A DNA stretch of 64,000 nt from Chitinophaga sp. YR627 (lineage in GTDB: Bacteria; Bacteroidota; Bacteroidia; Chitinophagales; Chitinophagaceae). This document shows positions 42,538 to 51,611 of the stretch, piece after piece. The DNA is taken from NCBI RefSeq assembly GCF_900114995.1, contig NZ_FOUX01000003.1, positions 1,154,358 to 1,218,357 of the forward strand, in the 5' to 3' direction. The notes beneath the pieces are model-generated. The model was not told where the DNA came from, searched no databases, and saw nothing but the letters and a program-made list of their open reading frames with translations. Position numbers and translations under genes: made by a program. Each line of letters starts with the position of its first letter. Position 1 is the stretch's first letter.

Positions 42538-42933
42538 ATGAAAGAAGTAGAAAAAGTAAGGCTCGATAAATATCTCTGGTCCATCAGGATCTTCAAATCC
42601 CGTTCCCTGGCTTCTGCCGGTTGCGAATCAGGTAGAGTGAAAATGAACGGGGTAACCGTAAAAGCGTCCAGAAACGTGGCGCTGAACGATGTTTATGAGG
42701 TCAGGACCGAAGGCCGTAAATGGGTGATCCAGGTGACCGCCCTGCTGGCCAACCGTGTACAATACACAGAAGCGATCAAGTTCTATAACGACATCACCCC
42801 CGAGGAAGATAAAGCACAGGAACGGCAGGCCTCTGTATTCCAGACGGGTAAACGTCCCAGCAAGATCGGTCGTCCGACCAAAAAGGAACGCCGTGAACTG
42901 GACGATTTCATGGGAGGAGAGGAAGATCTCTAA
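42538..42933 (+). CDS. S4 domain RNA-binding protein (Hsp15-like)
   Basis: 131 residues from the ATG at 42538 (MKEVEKVRLDKYLW). The S4 domain is at about 7-70: VRLDKYLWSIRIFKSRSLASAGCESGRVKMNG-type pattern, then NDVYEVRTEGRKWVIQV. A basic C-terminal tail (KRPSKIGRPTKKERRELDDFM) follows. This matches heat-shock protein 15 (HslR)-like ribosome-associated proteins, which recycle peptidyl-tRNA on free 50S subunits, although other S4 proteins cannot be excluded. Cytoplasmic. Confidence 0.87.
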   Translation: MKEVEKVRLDKYLWSIRIFKSRSLASAGCESGRVKMNGVTVKASRNVALNDVYEVRTEGRKWVIQVTALLANRVQYTEAIKFYNDITPEEDKAQERQASVFQTGKRPSKIGRPTKKERRELDDFMGGEEDL

Positions 42934-42980
42934 AAATATCCGTTTTTCAGTAGTAAATTCGCATGCTTTTCTGGCGGCCT

Positions 42981-43014
42981 TTGCAAAAAATCAGCCGCCT
43001 GCATGTAAATTTTG
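42981..43014 (+). promoter_or_regulatory. Probable promoter of lysA
   Basis: TTG at 42981-42983, 22 bases, then TAAATTTTG at 43006-43014 (one extra T within the -7 pattern), about 18 bases before the ATG. Confidence 0.45.
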
Positions 43015-43031
43015 TAAATCATTATCCATAG

Positions 43032-44252
43032 ATGTCTAAGCAAAGCGATCTTCTCTCTGCCGAATACCTTGTAAAACTGGCTGAGGAATTTGGAACTCCG
43101 GTATATATTTATCATGCTGAAAAAATAAAGATCCAGTACGAAAAGCTGCAAACGGCTTTCCAGAAGACGGATGCTCGCTTTTTCTATGCCTGTAAAGCGC
43201 TTACCAATATCAATATCCTGAAGTATATCAATTCCCTGGGTTGCGGGCTCGACACCGTGTCCATCCAGGAAGTACATCTGGGTCTGAAAGCCGGTTTCGC
43301 TCCTAACAATATCATTTTCACCCCTAACTGCGTAGACCTCGATGAGATCATCGCTGCAAAAGAACTGGGTGTTAATATCAATATCGACAATATTTCCATC
43401 CTGGAACAGTTCGGTAACCGCTTCGGCGATTCCTACCCGATCTGTATCCGCCTGAACCCGCATATCATGGCAGGTGGAAACTATAAAATATCTACCGGTC
43501 ACGTTGACAGCAAGTTCGGTATCTCCATCCACCAGCTGCGTCACATCGAACGTATCGTAAAGAGTACCAAACTGAAAGTGACCGGTCTGCACATGCACAC
43601 AGGTTCCGAGATCAAAGACGTAGACGTGTTCCTGCGTGGTGTAGAGATCATGTTCGAACAGGCCGTACACTTCCCTGATCTGGAATTTATCGACCTGGGC
43701 AGCGGTTTCAAAGTAGCCTACCAGGCTGGCGATCCGGAAACAGATATTAACCTGCTGGGTAGAAAACTGTCCGACGCCTTCAATAAATTCGCCGCTACCT
43801 ACAAACGTCCTTTGCAGGTATGGTTTGAACCAGGTAAATTCCTGGTAAGTCAGTGCGGATACTTCGTGGTAAAGGCAAACGTGATCAAACAGACCACCGC
43901 CACCGTATTCGTAGGGGTGAACTCAGGCTTTAACCACCTGATCAGACCAATGTTCTACGACGCGTTCCACCTCATCAAAAACATCTCTAATCCGAAAGGA
44001 ACCGAGCGGATCTATACCATCGTAGGGAATATCTGCGAAACAGATACCTTCGGATGGGATCGTAAACTGAATGAAGTGAAAGAAGGAGATTTCCTGGTAT
44101 TTTACAATGCCGGCGCCTATGGCTTCGAAATGTCCTCCAACTTTAACTCCCGCCTGAAACCTGCCGAAGTGCTGGTAAAAGACGGTAAGGCACAGCTGAT
44201 CCGTAAGCGGGATACCCTGGAAGATCTGCTGCGTAACCAGATCGAGTTATAG
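43032..44252 (+). CDS. lysA: Diaminopimelate decarboxylase
   Basis: 406 residues, usual length. PLP-binding Lys55 in FFYACKALTN, glycine-rich phosphate site GSGFK near 222-226, HMHTGSEI near 189-196, active-site Cys in NICETDTF near 336-343 and GAYGFEMSSNFNSRLKPAEVLV near 365-386. Decarboxylates meso-diaminopimelate to lysine, the last step of lysine synthesis, in the cytoplasm. Stand-alone gene with its own probable promoter and a strong terminator. Confidence 0.95.
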   Translation: MSKQSDLLSAEYLVKLAEEFGTPVYIYHAEKIKIQYEKLQTAFQKTDARFFYACKALTNINILKYINSLGCGLDTVSIQEVHLGLKAGFAPNNIIFTPNCVDLDEIIAAKELGVNINIDNISILEQFGNRFGDSYPICIRLNPHIMAGGNYKISTGHVDSKFGISIHQLRHIERIVKSTKLKVTGLHMHTGSEIKDVDVFLRGVEIMFEQAVHFPDLEFIDLGSGFKVAYQAGDPETDINLLGRKLSDAFNKFAATYKRPLQVWFEPGKFLVSQCGYFVVKANVIKQTTATVFVGVNSGFNHLIRPMFYDAFHLIKNISNPKGTERIYTIVGNICETDTFGWDRKLNEVKEGDFLVFYNAGAYGFEMSSNFNSRLKPAEVLVKDGKAQLIRKRDTLEDLLRNQIEL

Positions 44253-44280
44253 TAGCTAAATACTTAATACTTAAAATATT

Positions 44281-44316
44281 AATGCAGATTTGTATAAGCA
44301 AATCTGCATTTTTTTT
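44281..44316 (+). terminator. Terminator of lysA
   Basis: Perfect 12-bp stem AATGCAGATTTG / CAAATCTGCATT with a TATAAG loop and then at least six T. Confidence 0.92.
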
Positions 44317-44348
44317 GAAGGGTTGTAAGCAGTTTTAACATAAATTTG
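44314..44348 (+). promoter_or_regulatory. Probable promoter of the GAF protein gene
   Basis: TTTG at 44314-44317, 23-base spacer, TAAATTTG at 44341-44348. The -33 element overlaps the T tract of the lysA terminator. The leader would be about 130 bases. Confidence 0.5.
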
Positions 44349-44481
44349 CAAAATCATTTTACCAATGCCTCCTGCTTTTACCTGCCACTGTATATACTGA
44401 TAGTAGACACACAATATTTTATTATCCCATTCGTCTGTTATAGTATAAGTATACGATGAGTATTTTTTACATATTTTGATT

Positions 44482-46818
44482 ATGAAAGTTTTATCAGCTA
44501 ACTCCGAGGTGTTCAGGGAAGAGGAAGTATTGATAGACAGCCATATCTCATTCGGTCCTTACGTTAAGTTTCTGAAAGAGAAGGCTGCCAGGAAATCGGA
44601 CGCGCGCGCTGCCTATTATCAGCAGATAGTCAGTCAGTTTGAAGGTAACCCCGCGTTGCTCGGCCCCATAGCAGGCGCAGATGATCTCGCCTCCTATCAG
44701 GAATACGTGGATCTTGTTATTTCGACTATTTTCCCTGTCACTGTTGACATGGATAAAGATATCTATGGTATCGGTGTACCAAACAAGTTTGCCATCTTCT
44801 ACTATTCCGAACTGTTCAGAAAACTGTTTGCCGCCAATGGTGACAAACTGGTCGCTGTGCCGGAAGGTATGTCCGTAGAGAAAGTGAAGAAAGACAAACT
44901 GGAATGGTTATACAAACTGATACTTGAAAAGGTATATGACTTCCCGGTAGATTACCGCAACGAAATTATCCATCACGTCACATTGCCGGATAGTAATGGT
45001 CTGAAGAAATATATCAAACTCCAGATCGATGCCCGCTTCGTAGACGTGATTGTGAAAGGAGAAGTGCCAAAACTCTCCTACGACAACGTTTGCCGTACCA
45101 AGTTCTCACTGGAAGCCCTTCAGGAAATGTTGCCCCTGCGCAACTTCGCCCTGGAAGGTTTCGTGATCTGGACCATACAGGACGTTACCAAAGATGAAGT
45201 GCAGAACAGTATGAAAAATCTCATACTCGATATGCACGATGGTAACGAACAGCAGACTTACCGCCGGATGGAAGAAGAGGTTGAATCACTCATGCAGGAG
45301 AAAGATACCAGCGTGCATATCGTGCCGATCCCTAAGATCAATGGCCGCTATGTACTGGAATGTGATCTCTGCGAAAGTGGTGTGATGCTTGGCGTTATCA
45401 ACAACGGAAAACAACAGCAACAGTTATTTCAGCAATTGCTGGATCATCTCACCCGTCAGAAGGAACCATTATTCATTCCTGATGTAACAGAAGCCACTTT
45501 ACTGGCTTACCCCTTCCTGCGCTATCTGCCGCTGAAAGGGATCAGAAGTTATGTAATGGCGCCCGTATGGCACGAAGGTCAGTTGCTCGGTATTGTCGAA
45601 TTAGCGTCCTCCGAACCAAACAGGATCACCGCAGAAACAATGGGCAGAGCAATGCCTGCTTACCCACTGCTGATCATGCTGCTGACAAGAGGTGTCGACA
45701 TACTGAATAACCGCATCATACAGGTTATAAAAGAACAGTTCACTGCCCTGCAACCCGCCGTAGAATGGAAGTTCACCGACGCTGCATGGCATTATCTCCA
45801 TACGCCGAAAGAAGAACGTAAAGACATCGGTAATATCGCCTTTGAAGATGTGTATCCTTTATATGGCGCAGTGGATATCCGTAACTCTTCTACAGAACGT
45901 AGCAATGCGATTCATGAAGACCTGCGTGAACAGCTGCTGCTGATCAAAGAAACACTGGAACATATCGGTAATGCCATCTATCTGCCATTGCTGGAAGAAC
46001 TGAAGTTCAAAAACGATGAACTGATCACTGGTATCACCAGTGGGATGCTCTCAGAAGATGAACTGAAGACGAACAACTATCTGGATGAAGAGATCGGCCC
46101 GTTGTTCCGTCACCTGCATGAAAGTCATCCTGAACTGCAGCCGGTACTGGAACGTTACTTCTCCCTCGTAGATACAACAGAAGGACATATCCTGCACCAC
46201 CGTCAGGAATATGAGGACAGTCTTGCCGGTATCAACGCCGAGATCAATAAATACCTGGATAAAGAGAAAGAAAATATTCAGCACTCATTCCCGTGTTACT
46301 TTGAAAAGTACCGTACAGATGGTGTTGAATACAATATCTATATTGGCCAGTCTATCGCACATAACCGTAAGTTTGACTTACTCTATCTGCGTAACCTCCG
46401 CCTCTGGCAGATCTCTTCCATGGCCGAGATCGCGAAAATGACGAACAAACTGAAAGATACGCTGAAAGTGCCTTTACAGACAACACAGCTGATACTGGCG
46501 CACAGCAATCCGATCGATATCAGTTTCCGTCAGGACGAACGCCGCTTCGATGTGGAAGGCGCTTATAATATCCGTTACGAGATCATGAAAAAACGGATAG
46601 ATAAAGTGCATATCCGTCAGACAGGTAAACGCCTGACCCAACCGGGTACTATTTCTATTGTATACGCTTATGCAAAGGAAATGGAAGAATACCTGAAGTA
46701 TATCACCTTCCTCCAGAATAAAGGGGTATTATCACCTGAAGTAGAAATGCTGGATCTGGAAGATTTACAAGGGGTTAGCGGACTGCGGGCATTACGCGTG
46801 AAAGTGAATATGGACTAA
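44482..46818 (+). CDS. Large GAF-domain protein, unknown
   Basis: 778 residues from the ATG at 44482; a TTG two codons earlier is not needed. Mostly helical, no signal peptide or membrane segment. A GAF-like region can be seen at about 275-420 (PLFIPDVTEATLLAYPFLRYLPLKGIRSYV, MAPVWHEGQLLGIVELAS, ITAETMGRAMPAYPLLIMLL). The N-terminal 270 residues and C-terminal 350 residues have no domain I can name; there is no kinase, cyclase or HTH motif. Possibly a cytoplasmic sensor or scaffold. It ends near the very long hairpin at 46845. Confidence 0.72.
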   Translation: MKVLSANSEVFREEEVLIDSHISFGPYVKFLKEKAARKSDARAAYYQQIVSQFEGNPALLGPIAGADDLASYQEYVDLVISTIFPVTVDMDKDIYGIGVPNKFAIFYYSELFRKLFAANGDKLVAVPEGMSVEKVKKDKLEWLYKLILEKVYDFPVDYRNEIIHHVTLPDSNGLKKYIKLQIDARFVDVIVKGEVPKLSYDNVCRTKFSLEALQEMLPLRNFALEGFVIWTIQDVTKDEVQNSMKNLILDMHDGNEQQTYRRMEEEVESLMQEKDTSVHIVPIPKINGRYVLECDLCESGVMLGVINNGKQQQQLFQQLLDHLTRQKEPLFIPDVTEATLLAYPFLRYLPLKGIRSYVMAPVWHEGQLLGIVELASSEPNRITAETMGRAMPAYPLLIMLLTRGVDILNNRIIQVIKEQFTALQPAVEWKFTDAAWHYLHTPKEERKDIGNIAFEDVYPLYGAVDIRNSSTERSNAIHEDLREQLLLIKETLEHIGNAIYLPLLEELKFKNDELITGITSGMLSEDELKTNNYLDEEIGPLFRHLHESHPELQPVLERYFSLVDTTEGHILHHRQEYEDSLAGINAEINKYLDKEKENIQHSFPCYFEKYRTDGVEYNIYIGQSIAHNRKFDLLYLRNLRLWQISSMAEIAKMTNKLKDTLKVPLQTTQLILAHSNPIDISFRQDERRFDVEGAYNIRYEIMKKRIDKVHIRQTGKRLTQPGTISIVYAYAKEMEEYLKYITFLQNKGVLSPEVEMLDLEDLQGVSGLRALRVKVNMD

Positions 46819-46844
46819 TTGAGCATGTAGTTTCTATAAAGCTT

Positions 46845-46934
46845 AGATGCCGTTTTGATATTTGTTATCCTACGTTAATCCTACGTTCAAAGACGTAAGA
46901 TTAACGTAGGATAACAAATATCAAAACGGCATCT
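46845..46934. terminator. Very long perfect hairpin (36-bp arms)
   Basis: 36 bases at 46845-46880 are exactly repeated in reverse complement at 46899-46934, with a further 6-bp inner stem around a CAAA loop. It lies between two convergent genes and probably terminates both, although neither side has a long T tract. The arm contains ATCCTACGTT, and a second CCTACGTT follows in the loop region. Confidence 0.7.
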
Positions 46935-46955
46935 GACTTTATATCAATCCGGATA

Positions 46956-49900
46956 TCAGAACCTGAATCCGAATGTTATATAAGGTAATATACCTTCTTC
47001 GGAACGACCTACCACCGCAGACAATACCACCAGATTAGCAGGGGTAAAGTAGATACCTCCACCATAACCATCATGCCATGCACTGGATTTCTGGCTCTGG
47101 TACCATACGCGACCTACGTCATTGAACGCGATCAGACCAACACTGGCAGGGAACAGATAAGAACGGAAATCAAATAATTTGATGCGTAACTCTATGTTAT
47201 TGTATACGGAAGTATTACCGGTGAAACGGGCGTTACGATAACCTCTCAGATTCTGCACACCACCCAGGGTTGTCGCCTGGAAGTATTCATAATCTCCCCA
47301 TATCTTATTCACACCGAAACGGGTTACCAATACCACGCTGGTTGGTACATGGAAATTAGTATAAAGACTTAAGTCACTCTGTACCTGTACGTAGTTCCGT
47401 TTTTGTGCATTCAATCCCTGATTGCCATATACGGAGGTTGTCCAGCTGATACCCCTGGTTGGGATCAATGCGTTGTCACGGGTATCTATTCTTAAACCTA
47501 AGCGTAAACCGGCATATGTTTTAGATTGGAATACAGAGAGGGAATCCAGTCCGTTTTTCGGGAAGTCAGAAGTGATACGGCCAACTGTTTCATCCTTGTC
47601 CAGCGTATAGTAGGTGAAGGATGGGCCATAAAACAGCGATACGTTCTGCGACAGTTTGGTATTCAGTAAAGGCTCCACATTATACAGGCTGAAACGGGTG
47701 CGGTAATAACGGATACCCAGTGACTTATCAAAGTCAGATTCGTTGCCGAAACCGAAGAAGTTCACGGTATTGTTAGGCGCTTTTACATTTGCAGCGATGG
47801 TCAGATCAGAGTTGCCGATCGCATCGGTGAATTCACCAAAGTAGCGGAACTGCCATGCATTGGTACCCAGGGAGTGTCCTGCCAGTAAGGTATGTCTGGT
47901 AGCAAACGGACGTTTGCGGAAGCCCTGTGTGGTATATTGGAAACCTGCTCCCAGCGACAATCCATCATCCTGGTTAAAGGCAGCGGAAGCCAGTGGCATC
48001 AGCTTATCATACTGATAACGGAAGAAGGTGCGCTCGTAACGGATGTTGTCAGGATTGGATGACAGGATACGTCTGTCATTACCATGCATATCAAAACTAT
48101 CCTTTCTGTTGGCCAGGTCATAGATACGGATGCGTTTCCCTGCATGACTGCCGGTGCTGTCCACATAAGTATCGATATTCCTGCCTCCGATGATACGTAT
48201 CTTTATAGGAGAGCCGTTATCACCTTTTACAACATATTTGTCCTCACCACCCAGACCAAAGATCCTGATCTCACGGGTGTCTTTCGGATCAAACAGACGG
48301 TGATAGATGGTCTGTTCCAGTTCTCCCTTTTTATTGATCTTGGTAACTGCGACGTCTATTTTTCCTTCCGGCTGGCGCTCGATGGTGAACAGCTCATCTT
48401 TTTTGGTACCTACTATTTCCACATGTCTGGAAATGAAGCTGTAGAACTGGAGCGCTTCTTTTTCCAGTATGTCGCGACGTGCTTTCAGGGTGGTGTACAC
48501 ACGTTCACCTATCTGTGATTTGATATTATCGGGGAACTGGTTTACCGCAGTCCTGATAACAGTATCCGTCATACGCAGTACGAAAGCATGGGAAATGTCT
48601 TTCCATTCCTGTTCACTCAATTCGTTCATGAAAGAACGATCAAAAGGTTGCGCCGTAGGGTTCTGTCCTTCGATATATCTGATCTTCGGACGGAATCCCT
48701 GGATATTAGGCAAAGCCCATTTCCTGGAAGCGACACGCGGCAAAAAGCCTTCATTCACAAAGAATGCCTGGTCGCGGTCACGGGGAATCGGGAAGTATAC
48801 CTGTGTTTTTGCTTTTTTACTTTTTTCTGCTCCCCATCTCCACTGGTCGTCATGACGGTCCCAGTCAGCCATCAGCCAGTCCAGCAGACGTGCATTCAGC
48901 ACAGCTGCCTGGTTAACGGTGTTATCGTTATCGCCCTGTATCTGTTCAAGCAGCTTCGGTGTATTCAGGGTTTTACCCTTTACATCCGGCTCTCTTTCTT
49001 CGAAGAGATACACGTCATCTCCATATGTATTGGCATAGAAACCCAGTACGGTATCTTTTGGCAGATATACAAATCTCGGATTAGTGTGATGAACCCCTGC
49101 CGCATCCGCTAATGTACCAACAGCCATAGGAGCGTAAGGGTTGGCCGCAGAGATCTGGTCCTGTACGACGTCTTTGGCGATCGTTTCCCTTAATGCTTCG
49201 GGTACCGCTTTCGCGGGATATTTCTTCAGCGAGCGGAGTACCCATTCAGTACCTTTTTTATCTTCCAGTCGCAGGGACATGGTCTGCATACCACCACCAC
49301 GTTTCAGGATCTTCATACCGCCCTGTTCCTTATTCAGGTCCAGTACCGGGAAGTCCATCGGCGTAGCCCATACATTACGGTAGTTACGGCCCATCAGCCA
49401 GTAATGGAAACCGGTTTTGTTGATATACTGCGAATCTGCCGCCATGGAGATAGTTGGTGGTAACTGACTGGCAGAAGGACTTGCGTTGGCAAGGGTGCTG
49501 GAACGAACGTCCTGTAAGCTGAACAGTTGTTGTGCATAGGAAGGACCATCCGTCTTATCGACAGTATAATATTTCACTTGTACACGGCCGCTTTTGGAGA
49601 TTTCCAGTACCGTATAACCGTTCTCATTGCTGGCATATAAAGACTTGCTGCCTTTCTTTACACGATTTTCTTTCGCACCTGAGCCACTCACGACATAGAA
49701 GTTCTGATCATCGTTGATGAGCTGCAGGGTATGATCATGGCCGGATACGAAGATAGCCGGGCCATGTGGTTTGATCGCTGCTTCAATACCCCTTATCATT
49801 GACTGATAGGTCGGATTGGGAATATCTTCCGGCGTACCAAATACACCACGTGTGATGGGGTAGATAGAGCCAATCAGCGGTAAGGGGATGTACAGGTTCT

Positions 49901-50627
49901 TTTTCAGATCGGTGAAAGGGAAGATATGTTGTTTGATGGTATAGTAACCACCATGTACGCTATAGCTTCTGAAAGGATGGTGTGCAGCGAATATGATCAG
50001 TTTATTCCTGTTACGGCTCACGATATCGCTGACTTCAGCCAGTACCTCTTCCCGGGTCTTTGTGTCACAGGAAGACTCGGAACCTGGTTTCTGATAAGGG
50101 AACAGCCACCACTCGGTATCCATAATGATGAGGGTGGTATTATTATCAAGATGTACCTCTTCCGGACCCGGACAACCGTCCTTCGGCAGGAAGTTGACAT
50201 TCGGGAGTTGTAAGGAATCTATATACAGTTGCTGGTTGATCACTGTCTGCCATCCGTCTGGTTTTGACCGTTTCCAGTCATGGTTACCAGGGATAAAGAT
50301 GGCCTGAGTGGCCGTATTTTTCACCAGGCCTACCTGGTAGTCAAGTATTTGTCTGGCCTCATCATATCTTGCGGCGCCTGCATCGGGTAAGCCGAGCGGG
50401 TATACGTTATCGCCCAGGAACAATACGGTATTTCTGGCATCCTGGAGGTTGATGCGCTGTTTTACTGCATCGATAACAGGGTTATGACCGTCTTTATGCA
50501 GCTCCCCGGCATCGCCGATCAGGATCACTCTGCGTGCGAGACTGTCATCTGTCATCTGCGCCTGAGATAGCAATGGCAGGAATAGAAGGGGTAAAAGGTG
50601 TCTTGCTTTTGGTAAAATGCTAATCAT
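46956..50627 (-). CDS. Metallophosphoesterase / kinase-like / outer-membrane barrel fusion
   Basis: 1223 residues with a Sec signal peptide (about 1-24). The N-terminal calcineurin-like phosphoesterase (about 33-350) has GDAG (Asp39), LGDNVYP (Asp73), PGNHDWKR (Asn115-His116), HHP near 216 and SGHDHT (His297, His299). A middle region (about 400-790) holds motifs resembling CotH/Fam20/HipA-type kinase folds: EWVLRSLKKYP near 461-471, LMADWDRHDDQWRWG near 585-599, and VYFPIPRDRDQAFF near 610-623. The last about 390 residues form a BamA/TamA-like barrel (NLRGYRNARF, FNDVGRVWY, ending ITFGFRF). It overlaps the preceding SdiA-regulated-like gene by 4 bases. The kinase-like assignment is by motif resemblance only. 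Confidence 0.82.
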   Translation of the reverse strand: MISILPKARHLLPLLFLPLLSQAQMTDDSLARRVILIGDAGELHKDGHNPVIDAVKQRINLQDARNTVLFLGDNVYPLGLPDAGAARYDEARQILDYQVGLVKNTATQAIFIPGNHDWKRSKPDGWQTVINQQLYIDSLQLPNVNFLPKDGCPGPEEVHLDNNTTLIIMDTEWWLFPYQKPGSESSCDTKTREEVLAEVSDIVSRNRNKLIIFAAHHPFRSYSVHGGYYTIKQHIFPFTDLKKNLYIPLPLIGSIYPITRGVFGTPEDIPNPTYQSMIRGIEAAIKPHGPAIFVSGHDHTLQLINDDQNFYVVSGSGAKENRVKKGSKSLYASNENGYTVLEISKSGRVQVKYYTVDKTDGPSYAQQLFSLQDVRSSTLANASPSASQLPPTISMAADSQYINKTGFHYWLMGRNYRNVWATPMDFPVLDLNKEQGGMKILKRGGGMQTMSLRLEDKKGTEWVLRSLKKYPAKAVPEALRETIAKDVVQDQISAANPYAPMAVGTLADAAGVHHTNPRFVYLPKDTVLGFYANTYGDDVYLFEEREPDVKGKTLNTPKLLEQIQGDNDNTVNQAAVLNARLLDWLMADWDRHDDQWRWGAEKSKKAKTQVYFPIPRDRDQAFFVNEGFLPRVASRKWALPNIQGFRPKIRYIEGQNPTAQPFDRSFMNELSEQEWKDISHAFVLRMTDTVIRTAVNQFPDNIKSQIGERVYTTLKARRDILEKEALQFYSFISRHVEIVGTKKDELFTIERQPEGKIDVAVTKINKKGELEQTIYHRLFDPKDTREIRIFGLGGEDKYVVKGDNGSPIKIRIIGGRNIDTYVDSTGSHAGKRIRIYDLANRKDSFDMHGNDRRILSSNPDNIRYERTFFRYQYDKLMPLASAAFNQDDGLSLGAGFQYTTQGFRKRPFATRHTLLAGHSLGTNAWQFRYFGEFTDAIGNSDLTIAANVKAPNNTVNFFGFGNESDFDKSLGIRYYRTRFSLYNVEPLLNTKLSQNVSLFYGPSFTYYTLDKDETVGRITSDFPKNGLDSLSVFQSKTYAGLRLGLRIDTRDNALIPTRGISWTTSVYGNQGLNAQKRNYVQVQSDLSLYTNFHVPTSVVLVTRFGVNKIWGDYEYFQATTLGGVQNLRGYRNARFTGNTSVYNNIELRIKLFDFRSYLFPASVGLIAFNDVGRVWYQSQKSSAWHDGYGGGIYFTPANLVVLSAVVGRSEEGILPYITFGFRF

Positions 50628-51472
50628 CGTGATGAGTTGTACTTAAATTTCAGAATATTGGCCTGCGCCTCGTCTACCGCTTCGTTAGATATGTACATGT
50701 CGCCATTGGCAGTGAAGGAGATCCCTTCAGGCTGCGCGAATCTGCGGTGTCGTAGATTATAAGCCTCCTGTACTTTGCCGTCAAGGTCAGTGATGACCAG
50801 CATACGGTTGACCGCAGATACGATGTACAGGCGATTTTCAATGGGATGAACGGCGGCTCCTGAAGGCTTGAAATGCCCTACCTCTCCACCGGTGAGTCTT
50901 GCAATCTCAGCTACATTGATACGGAATGCAGGTGTGGTGTCATACTCCATGGTGTTCAGCTGGAACCGGTAAGCGGAAGTGAAACCCTCTCTCTTGTCTT
51001 CTTCACAGGCTTTGCAGATAGCTACCAGGCTGTTGTTTCTTGCATCAAAATAGAGGCTTTCAAATTCCCTTTTGCCGGGGATGGATAGTTTGTAGTGTGT
51101 AGCGTCGGCGGTGTCAGTAAACATGCCATGCACCTGGTACAGATGCCCGTTACTCTTTAATACAAACCAGTCGTTACCTGTAGTCGCGAGATCTTCGTAG
51201 TCGCCGCTTTTGTCAAACTTGGAAGTTGGGTAAGGCTTTTCGGTGTCCAGGTCGATAGAGTAGATCTTGCCCTCCTCGTCATTGATCGCCATGATATGGT
51301 GTTCATCCGGAGCGAGTACAATCCCTGAAATTTCCTGCATGGATTGCCTTACACGGTAACGGGTAGGTTCTGCAAGATTATAACCCTTTGGAGAGCTATA
51401 TTGTTTATCTTCCTGATTGAAAGCGTTACAGGAAAGGAACAGAAAAAAGAACGCAATATATCTTACTTGCAT
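50624..51472 (-). CDS. SdiA-regulated-like lipoprotein
   Basis: 282 residues from the ATG at 51472; the frame also has a TTG start at 51493. The lipoprotein signal ends at FLFLSC (Cys15). The domain (EISGIVLAPDEHHIMAINDEEGKIYSIDL, DYEDLATTGNDWFVLKSNGHLYQVHG, KPSGAAVHPIENRLYIVSAVNRML) matches the SdiA-regulated beta-propeller family. It may bind or cleave a small phosphorylated or carbohydrate ligand; activity unknown. It overlaps the start of the phosphoesterase/barrel gene by 4 bases, so the two are translationally coupled and likely work together in the periplasm or outer membrane. Confidence 0.82.
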   Translation of the reverse strand: MQVRYIAFFFLFLSCNAFNQEDKQYSSPKGYNLAEPTRYRVRQSMQEISGIVLAPDEHHIMAINDEEGKIYSIDLDTEKPYPTSKFDKSGDYEDLATTGNDWFVLKSNGHLYQVHGMFTDTADATHYKLSIPGKREFESLYFDARNNSLVAICKACEEDKREGFTSAYRFQLNTMEYDTTPAFRINVAEIARLTGGEVGHFKPSGAAVHPIENRLYIVSAVNRMLVITDLDGKVQEAYNLRHRRFAQPEGISFTANGDMYISNEAVDEAQANILKFKYNSSR

Positions 51473-51611
51473 AGATGAGTGGTTAATATTCAATGCAAAA
51501 ACACAACGGACTGGATATCCGCTGTATTTTGTATTGCTTATTTGCAGAATAAAATTAACTTAAAAATGCAGTAACTTGCTGATCTCAGTTTTGCTTTTTT
51601 AACTAAGGCTT

